Shown here one piece after another: positions 1 to 7,897 of a stretch of 24,503 bases of DNA. This stretch comes from Clostridiaceae bacterium UBA4839 (GTDB taxonomy: Bacteria > Bacillota > Clostridia > Clostridiales > Caloramatoraceae). The notes under the pieces were generated by a model, which did not search any database, was not told the origin of the DNA, and worked only from the letters and a program-made list of their open reading frames with translations. The position numbers and the translations under genes were made by a program. Every line of letters starts with the position of its first letter. Position 1 is the stretch's first letter. The stretch spans positions 1 through 24,503 of the forward strand of contig DHEX01000013.1 of NCBI GenBank assembly GCA_002400085.1, read 5' to 3'.

Positions 1-243
1 AAAAGGCTTGATATTGATAAAGATGATTATATGAAAAATACTATATGGAATAATATAGGTGATAAACTTTCCCAGCAGGAAGCTGAGGATTATATAAGTT
101 TTTTCTATGAAAGAGACTTTATAACAGAGCGGGAGGCAAGACTTATGAAGAGTGTAGTAAATGATAAAATATTAAATATCCCTCAAAGGGATAATATAAG
201 ATCGCAGATTTTAAAATCAATGCTTATTGCATTAGTTGATTAG
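1..243 (+). CDS. ctsR: CtsR, transcriptional repressor of class III heat-shock genes (3' part only)
   Basis: The reading frame is open from the first base of the window to the TAG at 241-243, so this is the C-terminal 80 residues of a gene that starts upstream. The visible part is a helical domain with the run QREARLM-like 'ITEREARLM' and a C-terminal 'RSQILKSMLIAL', which fits the C-terminal dimerisation domain of CtsR. The N-terminal winged helix-turn-helix that binds the heptad operator is outside the window. In Firmicutes CtsR represses clpC, clpP and its own operon and is controlled by McsA/McsB, whose genes follow directly here. Its stop codon overlaps the AGGAGGTG of mcsA, so the two are translationally close. 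The identification rests on this fragment plus the invariant ctsR-mcsA-mcsB-clpC order. Confidence 0.93.
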   Translation, partial: KRLDIDKDDYMKNTIWNNIGDKLSQQEAEDYISFFYERDFITEREARLMKSVVNDKILNIPQRDNIRSQILKSMLIALVD

Positions 244-255
244 GAGGTGTTTTTT

Positions 256-801
256 ATGTTATGTCAAAATTGTAATAAAAAAGAAGCAACAGTTCATATT
301 ACTAAAATAATTAATGGTGTTAAAACAGAATTACATCTTTGCGAGGATTGCGCAAGGGAAAATCCAGAAGTTAATTTATCCCAGCCTTTTGGAATTGGAG
401 TTCCATTTTCCTTCCAAAATATATTAGATGGGTTATTTGAAGTTTCAGGAATTGAAAAGAAAGAAGTTAATGATGAAATCAGGTGCCCTGTTTGCAATAT
501 GAGTATGGAGGATTTTAGAAGAACAGGGAGAGTTGGATGTGGAAATTGTTATGCAGCATTTAAAAATGAGATGATCCCATTAGTTAAGAGAATTCATGGA
601 GGCGTTCAGCATACAGGTAAGGTACCAAAGAGAACCGGAGGGTTACTTAAGGTCAGAAGAGATATAGATAAATTAAAGGAAGAACTTAAAACATCTATAG
701 ATAATGAAGAATATGAGAAGGCAGCAGAAATAAGGGATAAGATTAAGGAACTTGAAAAGAGCGCAGATAATGAAAATAATAAAGGCAAGGGGGAGAAATA
801 A
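256..801 (+). CDS. mcsA: McsA, zinc-binding activator of the arginine kinase McsB
   Basis: Protein of 181 residues with four CxxC pairs: C3/C6, C29/C32, C77/C80 and C95/C98, typical of the two zinc fingers of McsA. A UVR-type coiled-coil helix follows at about 137-170 (KLKEELKTSIDNEEYEKAAE), the region known in the family to contact McsB. I chose ATG at 256 rather than the in-frame GTG at 247 because the Shine-Dalgarno AGGAGGTG (242-249) covers that GTG and sits 6 bases before the ATG. McsA stimulates the kinase activity of McsB and takes part in heat and thiol stress sensing. The stop codon is immediately followed by the mcsB ATG, so the pair is tightly coupled. Confidence 0.95.
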   Translation: MLCQNCNKKEATVHITKIINGVKTELHLCEDCARENPEVNLSQPFGIGVPFSFQNILDGLFEVSGIEKKEVNDEIRCPVCNMSMEDFRRTGRVGCGNCYAAFKNEMIPLVKRIHGGVQHTGKVPKRTGGLLKVRRDIDKLKEELKTSIDNEEYEKAAEIRDKIKELEKSADNENNKGKGEK

Positions 802-1821
802 ATGGCTAATTTATATTCAAACATGAACGGCAGCGATATAATCATTACAAGCAGAATAAGGCTTGCAAGAAATATAAAAGATATTCCTTTTCCCCACAAG
901 TTAGATGAAGATAAATCAAATGAAATAATAGACAAGGTATATGGTACATTATCAGGTGATGATTTGCAGGGGATAGGCCCTTTTAATCTTGTAAGGTTTA
1001 ACAAGTTGAGCAGTGCTGAAAAGTTTTCTATGGTGGAAAGACATCTTATAAGCAAGGAGCTTATAAGCAATGCTTCTAAAAGTGCCGCTATTGTAAATGA
1101 AAATGAGAATGTTTCAATAATGATAAATGAAGAAGATCATATAAGGCTTCAAGTTATGATGCCGGGATTTAAGCTTAAAGAAGCTTTAAATTATGCTAAT
1201 GAATTAGATGACATTATAGAAGGGAAAATAGATTATGCTTTTGACAATAAACTTGGATATTTAACAAGCTGTCCTACGAATGTAGGAACAGGGCTTAGAG
1301 CTTCAGTAATGCTTCATCTTCCTGCTCTTTCTATTTCAAAGAGTGTAGGGGGAATACTTAATACTTTAAATCAGGTCGGTATGACCATAAGAGGAATATA
1401 TGGAGAAGGAAGCAGCAGCGAAGGTAATATTTATCAGGTATCAAATCAGGTTACTTTAGGCCTTTCAGAAGAAGAAATTATAAACAGTTTAATTGCAGTA
1501 GTAGGTAAAATAGTGGATCAAGAAAAAGCTGCAAGAAATGCTCTTAATGAAAAGCAGGGAAAAGAGCTTGAAGATGATCTCTATAGATCCATTGGAATAT
1601 TAAAGTATGCAAGAATGCTTTCATCCCGTGAAGCATTAAATCTTCTTTCAAATGTAAGAATGGGGATTGATATGGGAATAATTAAGGATGTTAAACCTGA
1701 AGTTGTAAATGAACTTATAGTTAAAGTTCAGCCAGCTACACTTCAGCTTCAATCAGATAAAGAACTTTCAGGTGCAGAAAGAGATGAATTAAGAGCTGCT
1801 ATTGTAAGAGATGCTCTATAA
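802..1821 (+). CDS. mcsB: McsB, protein-arginine kinase
   Basis: Protein of 339 residues related to phosphagen (ATP:guanido) kinases. Visible family marks are the N-terminal SRIRLARN block, 'NEEDHIRLQ' of the substrate/ATP region, the catalytic loop block 'LTSCPTNVGTGLRA', and 'GEGSSSEGNIYQVSNQ'. Near the C-terminus RDELRA (about 327-332) matches the RDXXRA motif that forms the allosteric phospho-arginine pocket in McsB. The enzyme phosphorylates arginines on CtsR and on damaged proteins, marking them for ClpC-ClpP. It starts at the base after the mcsA stop, with GGGGGA at 789-794 as ribosome binding site. Length is slightly under the Bacillus protein but usual for clostridia; no defect is seen. 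Confidence 0.97.
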   Translation: MANLYSNMNGSDIIITSRIRLARNIKDIPFPHKLDEDKSNEIIDKVYGTLSGDDLQGIGPFNLVRFNKLSSAEKFSMVERHLISKELISNASKSAAIVNENENVSIMINEEDHIRLQVMMPGFKLKEALNYANELDDIIEGKIDYAFDNKLGYLTSCPTNVGTGLRASVMLHLPALSISKSVGGILNTLNQVGMTIRGIYGEGSSSEGNIYQVSNQVTLGLSEEEIINSLIAVVGKIVDQEKAARNALNEKQGKELEDDLYRSIGILKYARMLSSREALNLLSNVRMGIDMGIIKDVKPEVVNELIVKVQPATLQLQSDKELSGAERDELRAAIVRDAL

Positions 1822-1841
1822 AGGATATTGGAGGTGTAAAA

Positions 1842-4274
1842 ATGTTTGGAGGATTTACAGAAAGAAGTCAAAAAGCTTTATATTATGCAGCAGGGGAAGC
1901 ACAAAAGCTTGGCCACAACTATATGGGCACAGAGCATGTACTTCTTGGGATTGCCTTGGAAGGCGGTCAGGCATCTAAGATATTAAGCGATATGGGAGTT
2001 ACAGCTGATAAAATAAGAGATGAAATAATAGATGTTGAAGGGAAAGGTGATTTAGGATTCATGCTTTCCGAAATTCCACTTACTCCAAGGACTAAAAGGC
2101 TTATTGAAGTTGCAAAAGATGAGTCAAGGGAGTTAAATCATAATTTTGTAGCACCAGAGCATCTTCTTCTTGCAATAATAAAAGAAGGTGAAGGGGTAGC
2201 CTATGGAATTCTTTTAAGGCTTGGAGTTGACATGGAGAAACTTTATAGTGAAATAATAGATAACATGGGTTCTGCAGAAAATTCTTCATCAAAAAAGTCA
2301 AAAAGGGGCGGAAAGGATGTACCAACACCTAATCTTGATCAATATGGACATGACCTTACCAGTATGGCAGAGGATGGGAAACTTGATCCTGTAATTGGTA
2401 GAGACAAAGAAACAGAAAGGGTTGTAGAAATTCTTTGCAGGAGAACAAAAAACAATCCTTGTCTTATAGGTGATCCAGGTGTAGGTAAAACTGCTATTGC
2501 AGAAGGCCTTGCTCAAAAAATATATGAGGGAAATGTCCCTGAAATTTTAAGGGGTAAAAGGGTTGTAACTCTTGACCTTGCAGGTATGGTTGCAGGTTCT
2601 AAGTATAGAGGAGAATTTGAAGAAAGAATTAAAAATGTAATGAGCGAGATAAAAAAAGCTGGAAACATTCTTTTGTTTATAGATGAGGTTCATACTTTAG
2701 TTGGAGCTGGTGCTGCTGAGGGAGCTATAGATGCTTCTAATATATTAAAGCCAGCTTTGGCAAGAGGTGATATTCAGGTAATAGGTGCAACTACTACTGA
2801 TGAATATAGAAAATATATTGAAAAGGATTCAGCTTTAGAAAGAAGGTTTCAGCCTGTTGTTGTAGGTGAGCCTACAAAGGAAGAATCTCTTCTTATATTA
2901 AAGGGACTAAGGGATAAATACGAGGCCCATCATAAAGTTAAAATTACAGATGAAGCCCTAAAAGCAGCAGTTGATTTTTCAGACAGATATATAACAGACA
3001 GATTTCTTCCTGATAAGGCTATAGACCTTATGGATGAGGCTGCATCTAAAGTAAGACTTAAAAATATGACTCCGCCTGTGGATGTTAAAAATGTGGAGGG
3101 GGAGCTTGAAAAGGTTAGAAAAGATAAGGATGAAGCAGTCAATATGCAGGAATTTGAGAAGGCTGCAAAGCTTAGAGATAAGGAAAATGAGCTTTTAGAC
3201 AAGCTTTCAAAGATGAGAGATGACTGGAAAAATCAAAAGGACAGCAATATGCCTGAAGTGGGTGAAGAGGATATTGCCAATGTAGTTTCAAATTGGACTG
3301 GAATCCCTGTTCAAAAGCTTACAGAAAGTGAATCTGAGAGGCTTTTAAAGCTTGAAGAAACTCTTCATAAGAGGGTAATAGGTCAGGATGAGGCAGTTGA
3401 ATCAGTTTCTCGTGCAGTAAGGCGTGCAAGGGTAGGTCTTAAAGATCCTAAAAGACCTATTGGCTCTTTTATATTCTTAGGGCCAACTGGTGTTGGTAAG
3501 ACAGAGCTTTCAAAGGCATTAGCTGAGGCTATGTTTGGGGATGAAAATTCAATTATTAGAATTGATATGTCAGAGTATATGGAAAAATATACAGTTTCAA
3601 GGCTAATAGGTTCACCTCCAGGATATGTAGGTTATGATGAAGGAGGGCAGCTTACTGAACAAGTAAGAAGGCATCCTTATTCTGTAGTCCTCTTTGATGA
3701 AATTGAAAAGGCACATCCAGATGTATTTAATGTGCTGCTTCAAATTCTTGAAGATGGAAGGCTTACAGATGGCAAGGGAAAGACCGTTGATTTTAAAAAT
3801 ACAATTATAATAATGACATCAAACGTAGGAGCTACTACAATTAAAAAGCAGCAAACTCTTGGATTTGCTCAAAATGGCAATGAGGCAAAAGACTCTTATG
3901 AAAAAATGAAGGACAATGTTATGGAGGATTTAAAGAAAACCTTCAGGCCTGAATTTTTAAATAGAATTGATGATATAATTGTATTCCATGAGTTAAATTC
4001 AAATGATCTTGAAAAAATTGTAGATTTAATGCTTAAAACGGTTGTTAATAGAATTAAAGGTCTCGATGTTGATATAAGTTACACAGAAGATTCAAAGAAA
4101 TTACTTGCAAAGGAAGGCTTTGACCCAACCTATGGAGCAAGACCTTTAAGAAGAGCTATTGTTAAAACTGTTGAGGATAAGCTTTCTGAGGAAATGCTTA
4201 AAGGAAATATTAAAAAAGGCGATAGTGTAGTAATGGATGAAAAGGACGGAGAAATCGTATTCAGTAAAAAATAA
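1842..4274 (+). CDS. clpC: ClpC, AAA+ protein unfoldase of the Clp protease
   Basis: Protein of 810 residues with the complete Hsp100 class architecture. Two Clp_N repeats occupy about 1-145 (FTERSQKALYYA, then TPRTKRLIEVA). The first AAA+ module has Walker A GDPGVGKT at 210-217. A middle domain with a UVR-like segment (EFEKAAKLRDKENELL) lies around 430-455. The second AAA+ module has Walker A GPTGVGKT at 547-554 and pore loop GYVGYDEGGQL. ClpC unfolds substrates, including arginine-phosphorylated proteins, and feeds them to ClpP. GGAGGTG at 1830-1836 precedes the ATG by 5 bases and the gene is 20 bases after mcsB, so it is the last gene of the ctsR operon; a strong terminator overlaps its stop codon. 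Confidence 0.98.
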   Translation: MFGGFTERSQKALYYAAGEAQKLGHNYMGTEHVLLGIALEGGQASKILSDMGVTADKIRDEIIDVEGKGDLGFMLSEIPLTPRTKRLIEVAKDESRELNHNFVAPEHLLLAIIKEGEGVAYGILLRLGVDMEKLYSEIIDNMGSAENSSSKKSKRGGKDVPTPNLDQYGHDLTSMAEDGKLDPVIGRDKETERVVEILCRRTKNNPCLIGDPGVGKTAIAEGLAQKIYEGNVPEILRGKRVVTLDLAGMVAGSKYRGEFEERIKNVMSEIKKAGNILLFIDEVHTLVGAGAAEGAIDASNILKPALARGDIQVIGATTTDEYRKYIEKDSALERRFQPVVVGEPTKEESLLILKGLRDKYEAHHKVKITDEALKAAVDFSDRYITDRFLPDKAIDLMDEAASKVRLKNMTPPVDVKNVEGELEKVRKDKDEAVNMQEFEKAAKLRDKENELLDKLSKMRDDWKNQKDSNMPEVGEEDIANVVSNWTGIPVQKLTESESERLLKLEETLHKRVIGQDEAVESVSRAVRRARVGLKDPKRPIGSFIFLGPTGVGKTELSKALAEAMFGDENSIIRIDMSEYMEKYTVSRLIGSPPGYVGYDEGGQLTEQVRRHPYSVVLFDEIEKAHPDVFNVLLQILEDGRLTDGKGKTVDFKNTIIIMTSNVGATTIKKQQTLGFAQNGNEAKDSYEKMKDNVMEDLKKTFRPEFLNRIDDIIVFHELNSNDLEKIVDLMLKTVVNRIKGLDVDISYTEDSKKLLAKEGFDPTYGARPLRRAIVKTVEDKLSEEMLKGNIKKGDSVVMDEKDGEIVFSKK

Positions 4275-4299
4275 GGAGCGCAAGGCTCCTTATTTTTTT
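4272..4299 (+). terminator. Rho-independent terminator of the ctsR-clpC operon
   Basis: An 8-bp perfect stem TAAGGAGC (4272-4279) / GCTCCTTA (4285-4292) closes a 5-base loop and is followed by seven T. The left arm begins at the clpC stop codon, so termination is coupled to the end of translation. Confidence 0.9.
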
Positions 4300-4301
4300 G
4301 T

Positions 4302-4404
4302 AATTTAGATTTAATCCACCGCTGCGATAAGAAATATATTCCATTCACTTTACCGTTCACAAAGAAACTCTATGTTCATTTCATATATTTCTTTATCTTC
4401 GCTG
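4302..4404. repeat. Dispersed palindromic repeat, copy 1
   Basis: Bases 4302-4351 match the reverse complement of 23171-23222 at nearly every position, with a few substitutions and a two-base indel. A diverged same-strand copy lies at 13426-13485. Here the element also has internal dyad symmetry: GCTGCGATAAGAAATATAT (4321-4339) can pair, with small bulges, with 4383-4404. It sits just after the clpC terminator, lacks an ORF and fits a short non-autonomous or REP-like element. Confidence 0.65.
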
Positions 4405-4429
4405 TAACTTGTTTACTAATGAGAAAAAG

Positions 4430-4545
4430 GGGCGTTTAGGAATTGTTTGTTTTAATTATGTTCTTAACCGTCCCCGATATACCAATACGATATATATATA
4501 TATATATGCTTTACATAATTTGGTGTATAATAAAAGAAATTGTAT
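4430..4545 (+). promoter_or_regulatory. radA upstream element, present twice in this window (copy A)
   Basis: This stretch contains a GGGG...CCCC dyad (about 4430-4475), the motif CCCCGATATAC, an AT-repeat and then ACATAATTTGGTGTATAATA with TATAAT at 4526-4531. The same ordered set of motifs recurs upstream of the nitrilase gene at 6018-6155, including a nearly identical last 35 bases. The TATAAT and its position before radA suggest a promoter, but no convincing -35 box lies 16-18 bases before it; TTTACA (4510-4515) is only 10 bases away. The stretch 4405-4594 otherwise holds no gene. Confidence 0.55.
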
Positions 4546-4618
4546 CATCTTCTATGTCTAAGAATTACTTAATTAAATAGCATTTTAAAGTTTAATGCTT
4601 AGGATTGGATGTGTTATT

Positions 4619-5989
4619 TTGGACTCTAAATTAAAAACAGTTTATGTATGCCAGGAATGTGGCTATAAATCATCGAAATGGATGGGAAAATGCCCAGAAT
4701 GTGAAAACTGGAATACTATGGTTGAAGAGATAGAAAGTAAAAATAAAAATGATAAGGGGACAGTTAAAAGTATTTCAAATAGTTTGCCTCCTCTTTCTAT
4801 AGATAAAATTGAAATAACTGATGAAGAACGGTATACGACCTCTATGGCTGAATTTGATAGGGTTTTAGGAGGAGGAATAGTTAGAGGTTCTTTAATTTTA
4901 GTTGGGGGAGACCCTGGGATTGGAAAATCCACGCTTCTTCTTCAAATGTCTAATAATTTAGCAAACCTTGGGAGCAAGGTTTTATATGTATCTGGGGAGG
5001 AATCTCAAAAACAGATTAAAATTAGAGCAGATAGATTAAATGCTAACTCAAAAGGGCTTTTAATTTTATCTGAAAATAATACTCAGGTTATTGAAAAGTA
5101 TATTGATGAAATAAAACCTGATGTAGTTATTATAGACTCAATACAAACAGTTTATAGACCAGAAATTGAATCAGCTCCTGGGAGCGTAAGTCAGGTAAGA
5201 GAGGCTACAGCTCTTTTTATGCGAATTGCTAAAACTTATTCTATTACAACTTTTATTGTAGGCCATGTAACAAAGGAAGGAAGTATTGCAGGTCCAAGGG
5301 TTTTAGAGCATATGGTGGATACTGTTTTGTATTTTGAAGGTGAAAGATACCATACCTATAGAATTTTAAGGGCACAAAAAAATAGATTTGGCTCAACAAA
5401 TGAAATTGGAATTTTTGAAATGAAAAGCAACGGGCTAAGGGAAGTTTTTAATCCATCAGAGATGTTTCTATCTGGAAGACCAAAGGATGTACCAGGGTCT
5501 TGCGTAGTATGCAGCATTGAAGGTACAAGGCCTGTTCTTGTAGAAATTCAGGCCCTCACATCAGCTACAAACTTTGGTATGCCAAGAAGGATGACTAACG
5601 GAATTGATTATAACAGGGTAGTTCTTTTAATGGCTGTGCTTGAAAAAAGGGTAGGAATGCAGCTTCAAACTTTTGATGCCTATGTAAATGTGGCAGGTGG
5701 ATTAAAAATTGATGAACCAGCCTGTGATCTTGGAATTATATGTGCTATTGCAAGCAGTTTTAGGAATATAGCAATTAGCTCAAAAACTATTTTAATAGGA
5801 GAAGTTGGGCTTACAGGAGAAGTTAGGGGCGTAAGCTATATTGAAAAGAGAATAATGGAGGCACAAAAAACCGGATTTACAAAGTGTGTTATTCCAAAGG
5901 AAAATTTAAAGGGAATGGAAAAGATTGAAGGAATTCAAATTGCAGCTGTTGGGAATATTTATGAAGCCTTGGATGAGGTTTTAAATTAG
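4619..5989 (+). CDS. radA: RadA (Sms), DNA-repair ATPase
   Basis: RecA-like branch-migration helicase used in recombination and repair. From the TTG start the protein has 456 residues. An N-terminal C4 zinc finger has CQEC (11-14) and CPEC (25-28), Walker A GGDPGIGKST lies near 96-105, the RadA-specific KNRFG motif follows, and a C-terminal Lon-protease-like domain (from about 'GIDYNRVVLLMAVLEKR') ends the protein. I prefer TTG at 4619 because GGATGTG (4607-4613) is 5 bases upstream and the protein then begins as relatives do (short tail, then KTVYVCQECG); the in-frame ATG at 4595 would add 8 residues but has no clear ribosome binding site. A truncated second copy of its 3' end is found at 7021-7185. 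The usual downstream neighbour disA is absent. Confidence 0.96.
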   Translation: MDSKLKTVYVCQECGYKSSKWMGKCPECENWNTMVEEIESKNKNDKGTVKSISNSLPPLSIDKIEITDEERYTTSMAEFDRVLGGGIVRGSLILVGGDPGIGKSTLLLQMSNNLANLGSKVLYVSGEESQKQIKIRADRLNANSKGLLILSENNTQVIEKYIDEIKPDVVIIDSIQTVYRPEIESAPGSVSQVREATALFMRIAKTYSITTFIVGHVTKEGSIAGPRVLEHMVDTVLYFEGERYHTYRILRAQKNRFGSTNEIGIFEMKSNGLREVFNPSEMFLSGRPKDVPGSCVVCSIEGTRPVLVEIQALTSATNFGMPRRMTNGIDYNRVVLLMAVLEKRVGMQLQTFDAYVNVAGGLKIDEPACDLGIICAIASSFRNIAISSKTILIGEVGLTGEVRGVSYIEKRIMEAQKTGFTKCVIPKENLKGMEKIEGIQIAAVGNIYEALDEVLN

Positions 5990-6017
5990 AAAATTCCACC
6001 TTAGGGGTATATAATGG

Positions 6018-6155
6018 GGTAGAATTTACTATTTTGATTAATACTTATTAATCATCCCCGATATACTATATGCGATATACTATATACTATACTGATATAT
6101 GTGATACATATATATATATGTATCACATAATTTGGTGTATAATAAAAGAAGTTGT
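6018..6155 (+). promoter_or_regulatory. Second copy of the radA upstream element (copy B), ahead of the nitrilase gene
   Basis: Reads in the same order as copy A: a GGGG...CCCC dyad, CCCCGATATAC, repeated CGATATAC units, an AT-rich block and ACATAATTTGGTGTATAATA with TATAAT at 6138-6143. The block between CCCCGATATAC and the TATAAT is about 30 bases longer here because of extra GATATA units and a perfect palindrome. It most likely drives the nitrilase gene. No good -35 box is seen at 16-18 bases, as in copy A. Confidence 0.55.
6100..6127. repeat. Perfect 28-bp palindrome upstream of the nitrilase gene
   Basis: TGTGATACATATAT (6100-6113) is followed directly by its exact reverse complement (6114-6127). 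It ends 10 bases before the TATAAT, a position suited to a regulator or to a hairpin in DNA. Copy A lacks the TGTGATAC arms. Confidence 0.6.
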
Positions 6156-6181
6156 GAAAAAAGTTTTTAGGGGGGATTCGC

Positions 6182-7012
6182 TTGAACAGTTTAACTTTTG
6201 GACTTTGTCAGATGAGGGTTTCAGATGTGAAGGAGGAAAATATTAATAAAGCAGAAAAGATGATCAATGAGGCGGCAGACAGAGGGGCTGATTTCATTGT
6301 GCTTCCTGAAATGTTCAACTGTCCTTATGATAGCAGCTATTTTAGAAAATTTGCTGAGGATAAAAACGGAGAAACGGTAAAAGCATTATCTCAAATTGCA
6401 AAGAAAAGAAATATATATATTGCTGGGGGTTCAATTCCAGAGAAGGATCAGGGGGGAAATATTTATAATACTTGCTTTGTATTTGATAAGGGCGGTAATA
6501 TAATTGCAAAACATAGAAAAGTTCATCTTTTTAACATAGATATGAAGGATAGAATAAAATTTGCTGAGTCAGATGTGTTTAAGGCAGGAGATAAAATTAC
6601 CCTGTTCGATACTCCTTATGGTAAGATGGGAGTTGCAATATGTTATGACATAAGATTCCCTGAGTTTATTAGAATAATGGCACTAAAGGGAGCTAAATTT
6701 ATAATTGTCCCTGCAGCTTTTAATATGGCTACGGGGCCAGCTCATTTTGAAGTCCTTTTTAGAAGCAGGGCTATAGATAACCAAATTTATATGATGGGAT
6801 GTTCACCTGCCAGAGACACTTTAACATCTTATATCTCCTATGGAAATTCAATGATTGTGGATCCTTGGGGAAATGTGGTTTCAAAGCTTGGATATGAAGA
6901 GAATATTCTTGTTAAAAAAATAGATGTAGATATGATTGACGAGGTAAGAAAATCACTTCCACTGCTTAAAAACAGAAGGGAAGATCTCTACAGCCTCAAA
7001 TTAAATGATTGA
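6182..7012 (+). CDS. Carbon-nitrogen hydrolase, omega-amidase (Nit2)-like
   Basis: Protein of 276 residues of the nitrilase superfamily with the full Glu-Lys-Cys triad: E43 in VLPEMFNC, K113 in HRKVHLF and C154 in AICYDIRFPE. The stretch KVHLFNID with a following FAES is characteristic of the Nit2/omega-amidase branch, which hydrolyses alpha-ketoglutaramate or alpha-ketosuccinamate to the keto acid and ammonia; that substrate is inferred, not shown. It is a soluble cytoplasmic enzyme. The TTG start is supported by AGGGGGGA at 6169-6176. It lies between copy B of the radA upstream element and a decayed radA 3' fragment, as if it had replaced the body of a second radA. A general carbon-nitrogen hydrolase call is very safe; the branch is less so. 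Confidence 0.88.
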   Translation: MNSLTFGLCQMRVSDVKEENINKAEKMINEAADRGADFIVLPEMFNCPYDSSYFRKFAEDKNGETVKALSQIAKKRNIYIAGGSIPEKDQGGNIYNTCFVFDKGGNIIAKHRKVHLFNIDMKDRIKFAESDVFKAGDKITLFDTPYGKMGVAICYDIRFPEFIRIMALKGAKFIIVPAAFNMATGPAHFEVLFRSRAIDNQIYMMGCSPARDTLTSYISYGNSMIVDPWGNVVSKLGYEENILVKKIDVDMIDEVRKSLPLLKNRREDLYSLKLND

Positions 7013-7020
7013 ATTATATT

Positions 7021-7185
7021 TAAGGTGAAAGATTACCATACCTATAGAATTTTAAGAGCACAAAAAAATAGATTTGGTTTAACAAATGAAATTTAGATTT
7101 TTGAAATGAAAAGTAACGGGATGAGGAAAGTTTTTAATCCATCTGTTGAAAATATTTATGAAGCCTTAGATGAGGTTTTAAATTA
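7021..7185 (+). pseudogene. Remnant of a second radA copy (internal deletion, frameshift, stop)
   Basis: Bases 7022-7145 align with radA bases from about 5337 to 5457, and 7146-7185 align with the last codons of radA from about 5947 to its stop, so about 490 bases are missing between. Relative to radA there is a one-base T insertion (GATTACC against GATACC) and a codon changed to TAG in the NEIGIF region, so it cannot code. It begins about 10 bases after the nitrilase stop. It is followed by an intact terminator, whereas the corresponding sequence after the functional radA is disrupted. Confidence 0.85.
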
Positions 7186-7212
7186 AAAAGGTCCACCTTA
7201 GTGGACCTTTTT
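7185..7212. terminator. Strong, probably bidirectional terminator
   Basis: A 12-bp perfect stem AAAAAGGTCCAC (7185-7196) / GTGGACCTTTTT (7201-7212) closes a 4-base loop CTTA. It has A on one side and T on the other, so it can stop transcripts from the nitrilase side and from the reverse-strand gene that ends at 7212. The CCACCTTAG core is also seen after the intact radA at 5997-6005, where the right arm is lost. Confidence 0.88.
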
Positions 7213-7607
7213 TAGCGCATAGAAAATTTTCCAAGTGTTTTTATTTTTTCATCTTCTTGCAGCAAAACATCAAACATACTTATGTCAAGCGCATCACATA
7301 AAGCTGCAAGATAGTACAGATTCATCCCAATTTCTTTTTCTAATACTTCTCGGCAGTTATCACAAATCTTACCGCCAATTTGATAGCTTAGATGCTCTGA
7401 TACATCTTCTAGAGATATATCATTTGGCACCTTTTGCTTTTCAGCTGAGATTTTAATACATCCGCAATTAGTAACTGATTTTGCAAGAGCCCTGTTTATT
7501 CTTGAGTTAGACTCACCAAGCTTTGTCATTATATCTATTACACTTTTGTGTCTTACTAAAGATTCACCAACAGTATTTTGAAAATCATCGATTAAAATAT
7601 TTTGCAT
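7212..7607 (-). CDS. Conserved clostridial protein with CGC and CxxC cysteines and a MazG-like tail, function unknown
   Basis: Protein of 131 residues on the reverse strand. I start it at the ATG read from 7607, because GGAGTGGGAG (complement of 7611-7620) lies just upstream; a start at 7637 would add 10 residues without a clear site. Visible features are an N-terminal helix 'MQNILIDDFQNTVGESL', a conserved NCGCIKI, an ICDNC pair, and the tail EKEIGMNLYYLAALCDALDI. The tail resembles the EExxGD(L)xYYLxxLC helix of MazG-like nucleotide pyrophosphohydrolases, but the acidic set is incomplete, so catalysis is not claimed. The four cysteines could bind a metal. It is the only reverse-strand gene here and has its own transcription unit. 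I recognise it as a protein common in Clostridium without an established role. Confidence 0.75.
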   Translation of the reverse strand: MQNILIDDFQNTVGESLVRHKSVIDIMTKLGESNSRINRALAKSVTNCGCIKISAEKQKVPNDISLEDVSEHLSYQIGGKICDNCREVLEKEIGMNLYYLAALCDALDISMFDVLLQEDEKIKTLGKFSMR

Positions 7608-7790
7608 GAACTCCCACTCCTTATTAGAAAATTTCAAAAATAATAAAAATGTTTTAGCAACTTAGAGCAAATATTTAGGTGGAAGAATATTTAATTTAAT
7701 TCTTTATAAATATTATAATTATTAATCTCATAGAATGTCAAATGTCTTTAACCTTTAAAATAGCAAAATATAATAATTTTAATATAATAA

Positions 7791-7880
7791 AGTAAGGGAA
7801 CTCCGTACATAGAATCCCTGCTTCATTTGCGAGATTCTTTGGGTGAATAGCTTGTAACATTAAGATATAAGAAGCTGCAC
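7791..7880 (+). promoter_or_regulatory. Leader of the CarD-like gene with two competing hairpins
   Basis: AGGGA can pair with TCCCT across about 7796-7820, while AGAATC (about 7812-7817) can pair with GATTCT about 20 bases later. The two helices share bases, so only one can form at a time. The 290 bases upstream of the gene are otherwise very AT-rich with TATAAT-like words near 7770 and 7782 that may serve as -10 boxes. No T-run follows, so a terminator-type switch is not evident. Confidence 0.3.
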
Positions 7881-7897
7881 TGAAAGGAGTGTCCTAA

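Noticed and set aside
247..255. GTG start for mcsA at 247
   Set aside because: It lies inside the AGGAGGTG ribosome binding site; the ATG at 256 has proper spacing.
606..1070. Long reverse-strand frames across mcsA-mcsB, clpC, sdaAA and tuf
   Set aside because: They lie opposite well-supported genes, lack ribosome binding sites and have low-complexity Ser/Leu-rich translations typical of shadow frames.
4510..4531. TTTACA and TATAAT before radA as a normal promoter pair
   Set aside because: The spacing is only 10 bases, too short for sigma-A; only the -10 box is kept as a possibility.
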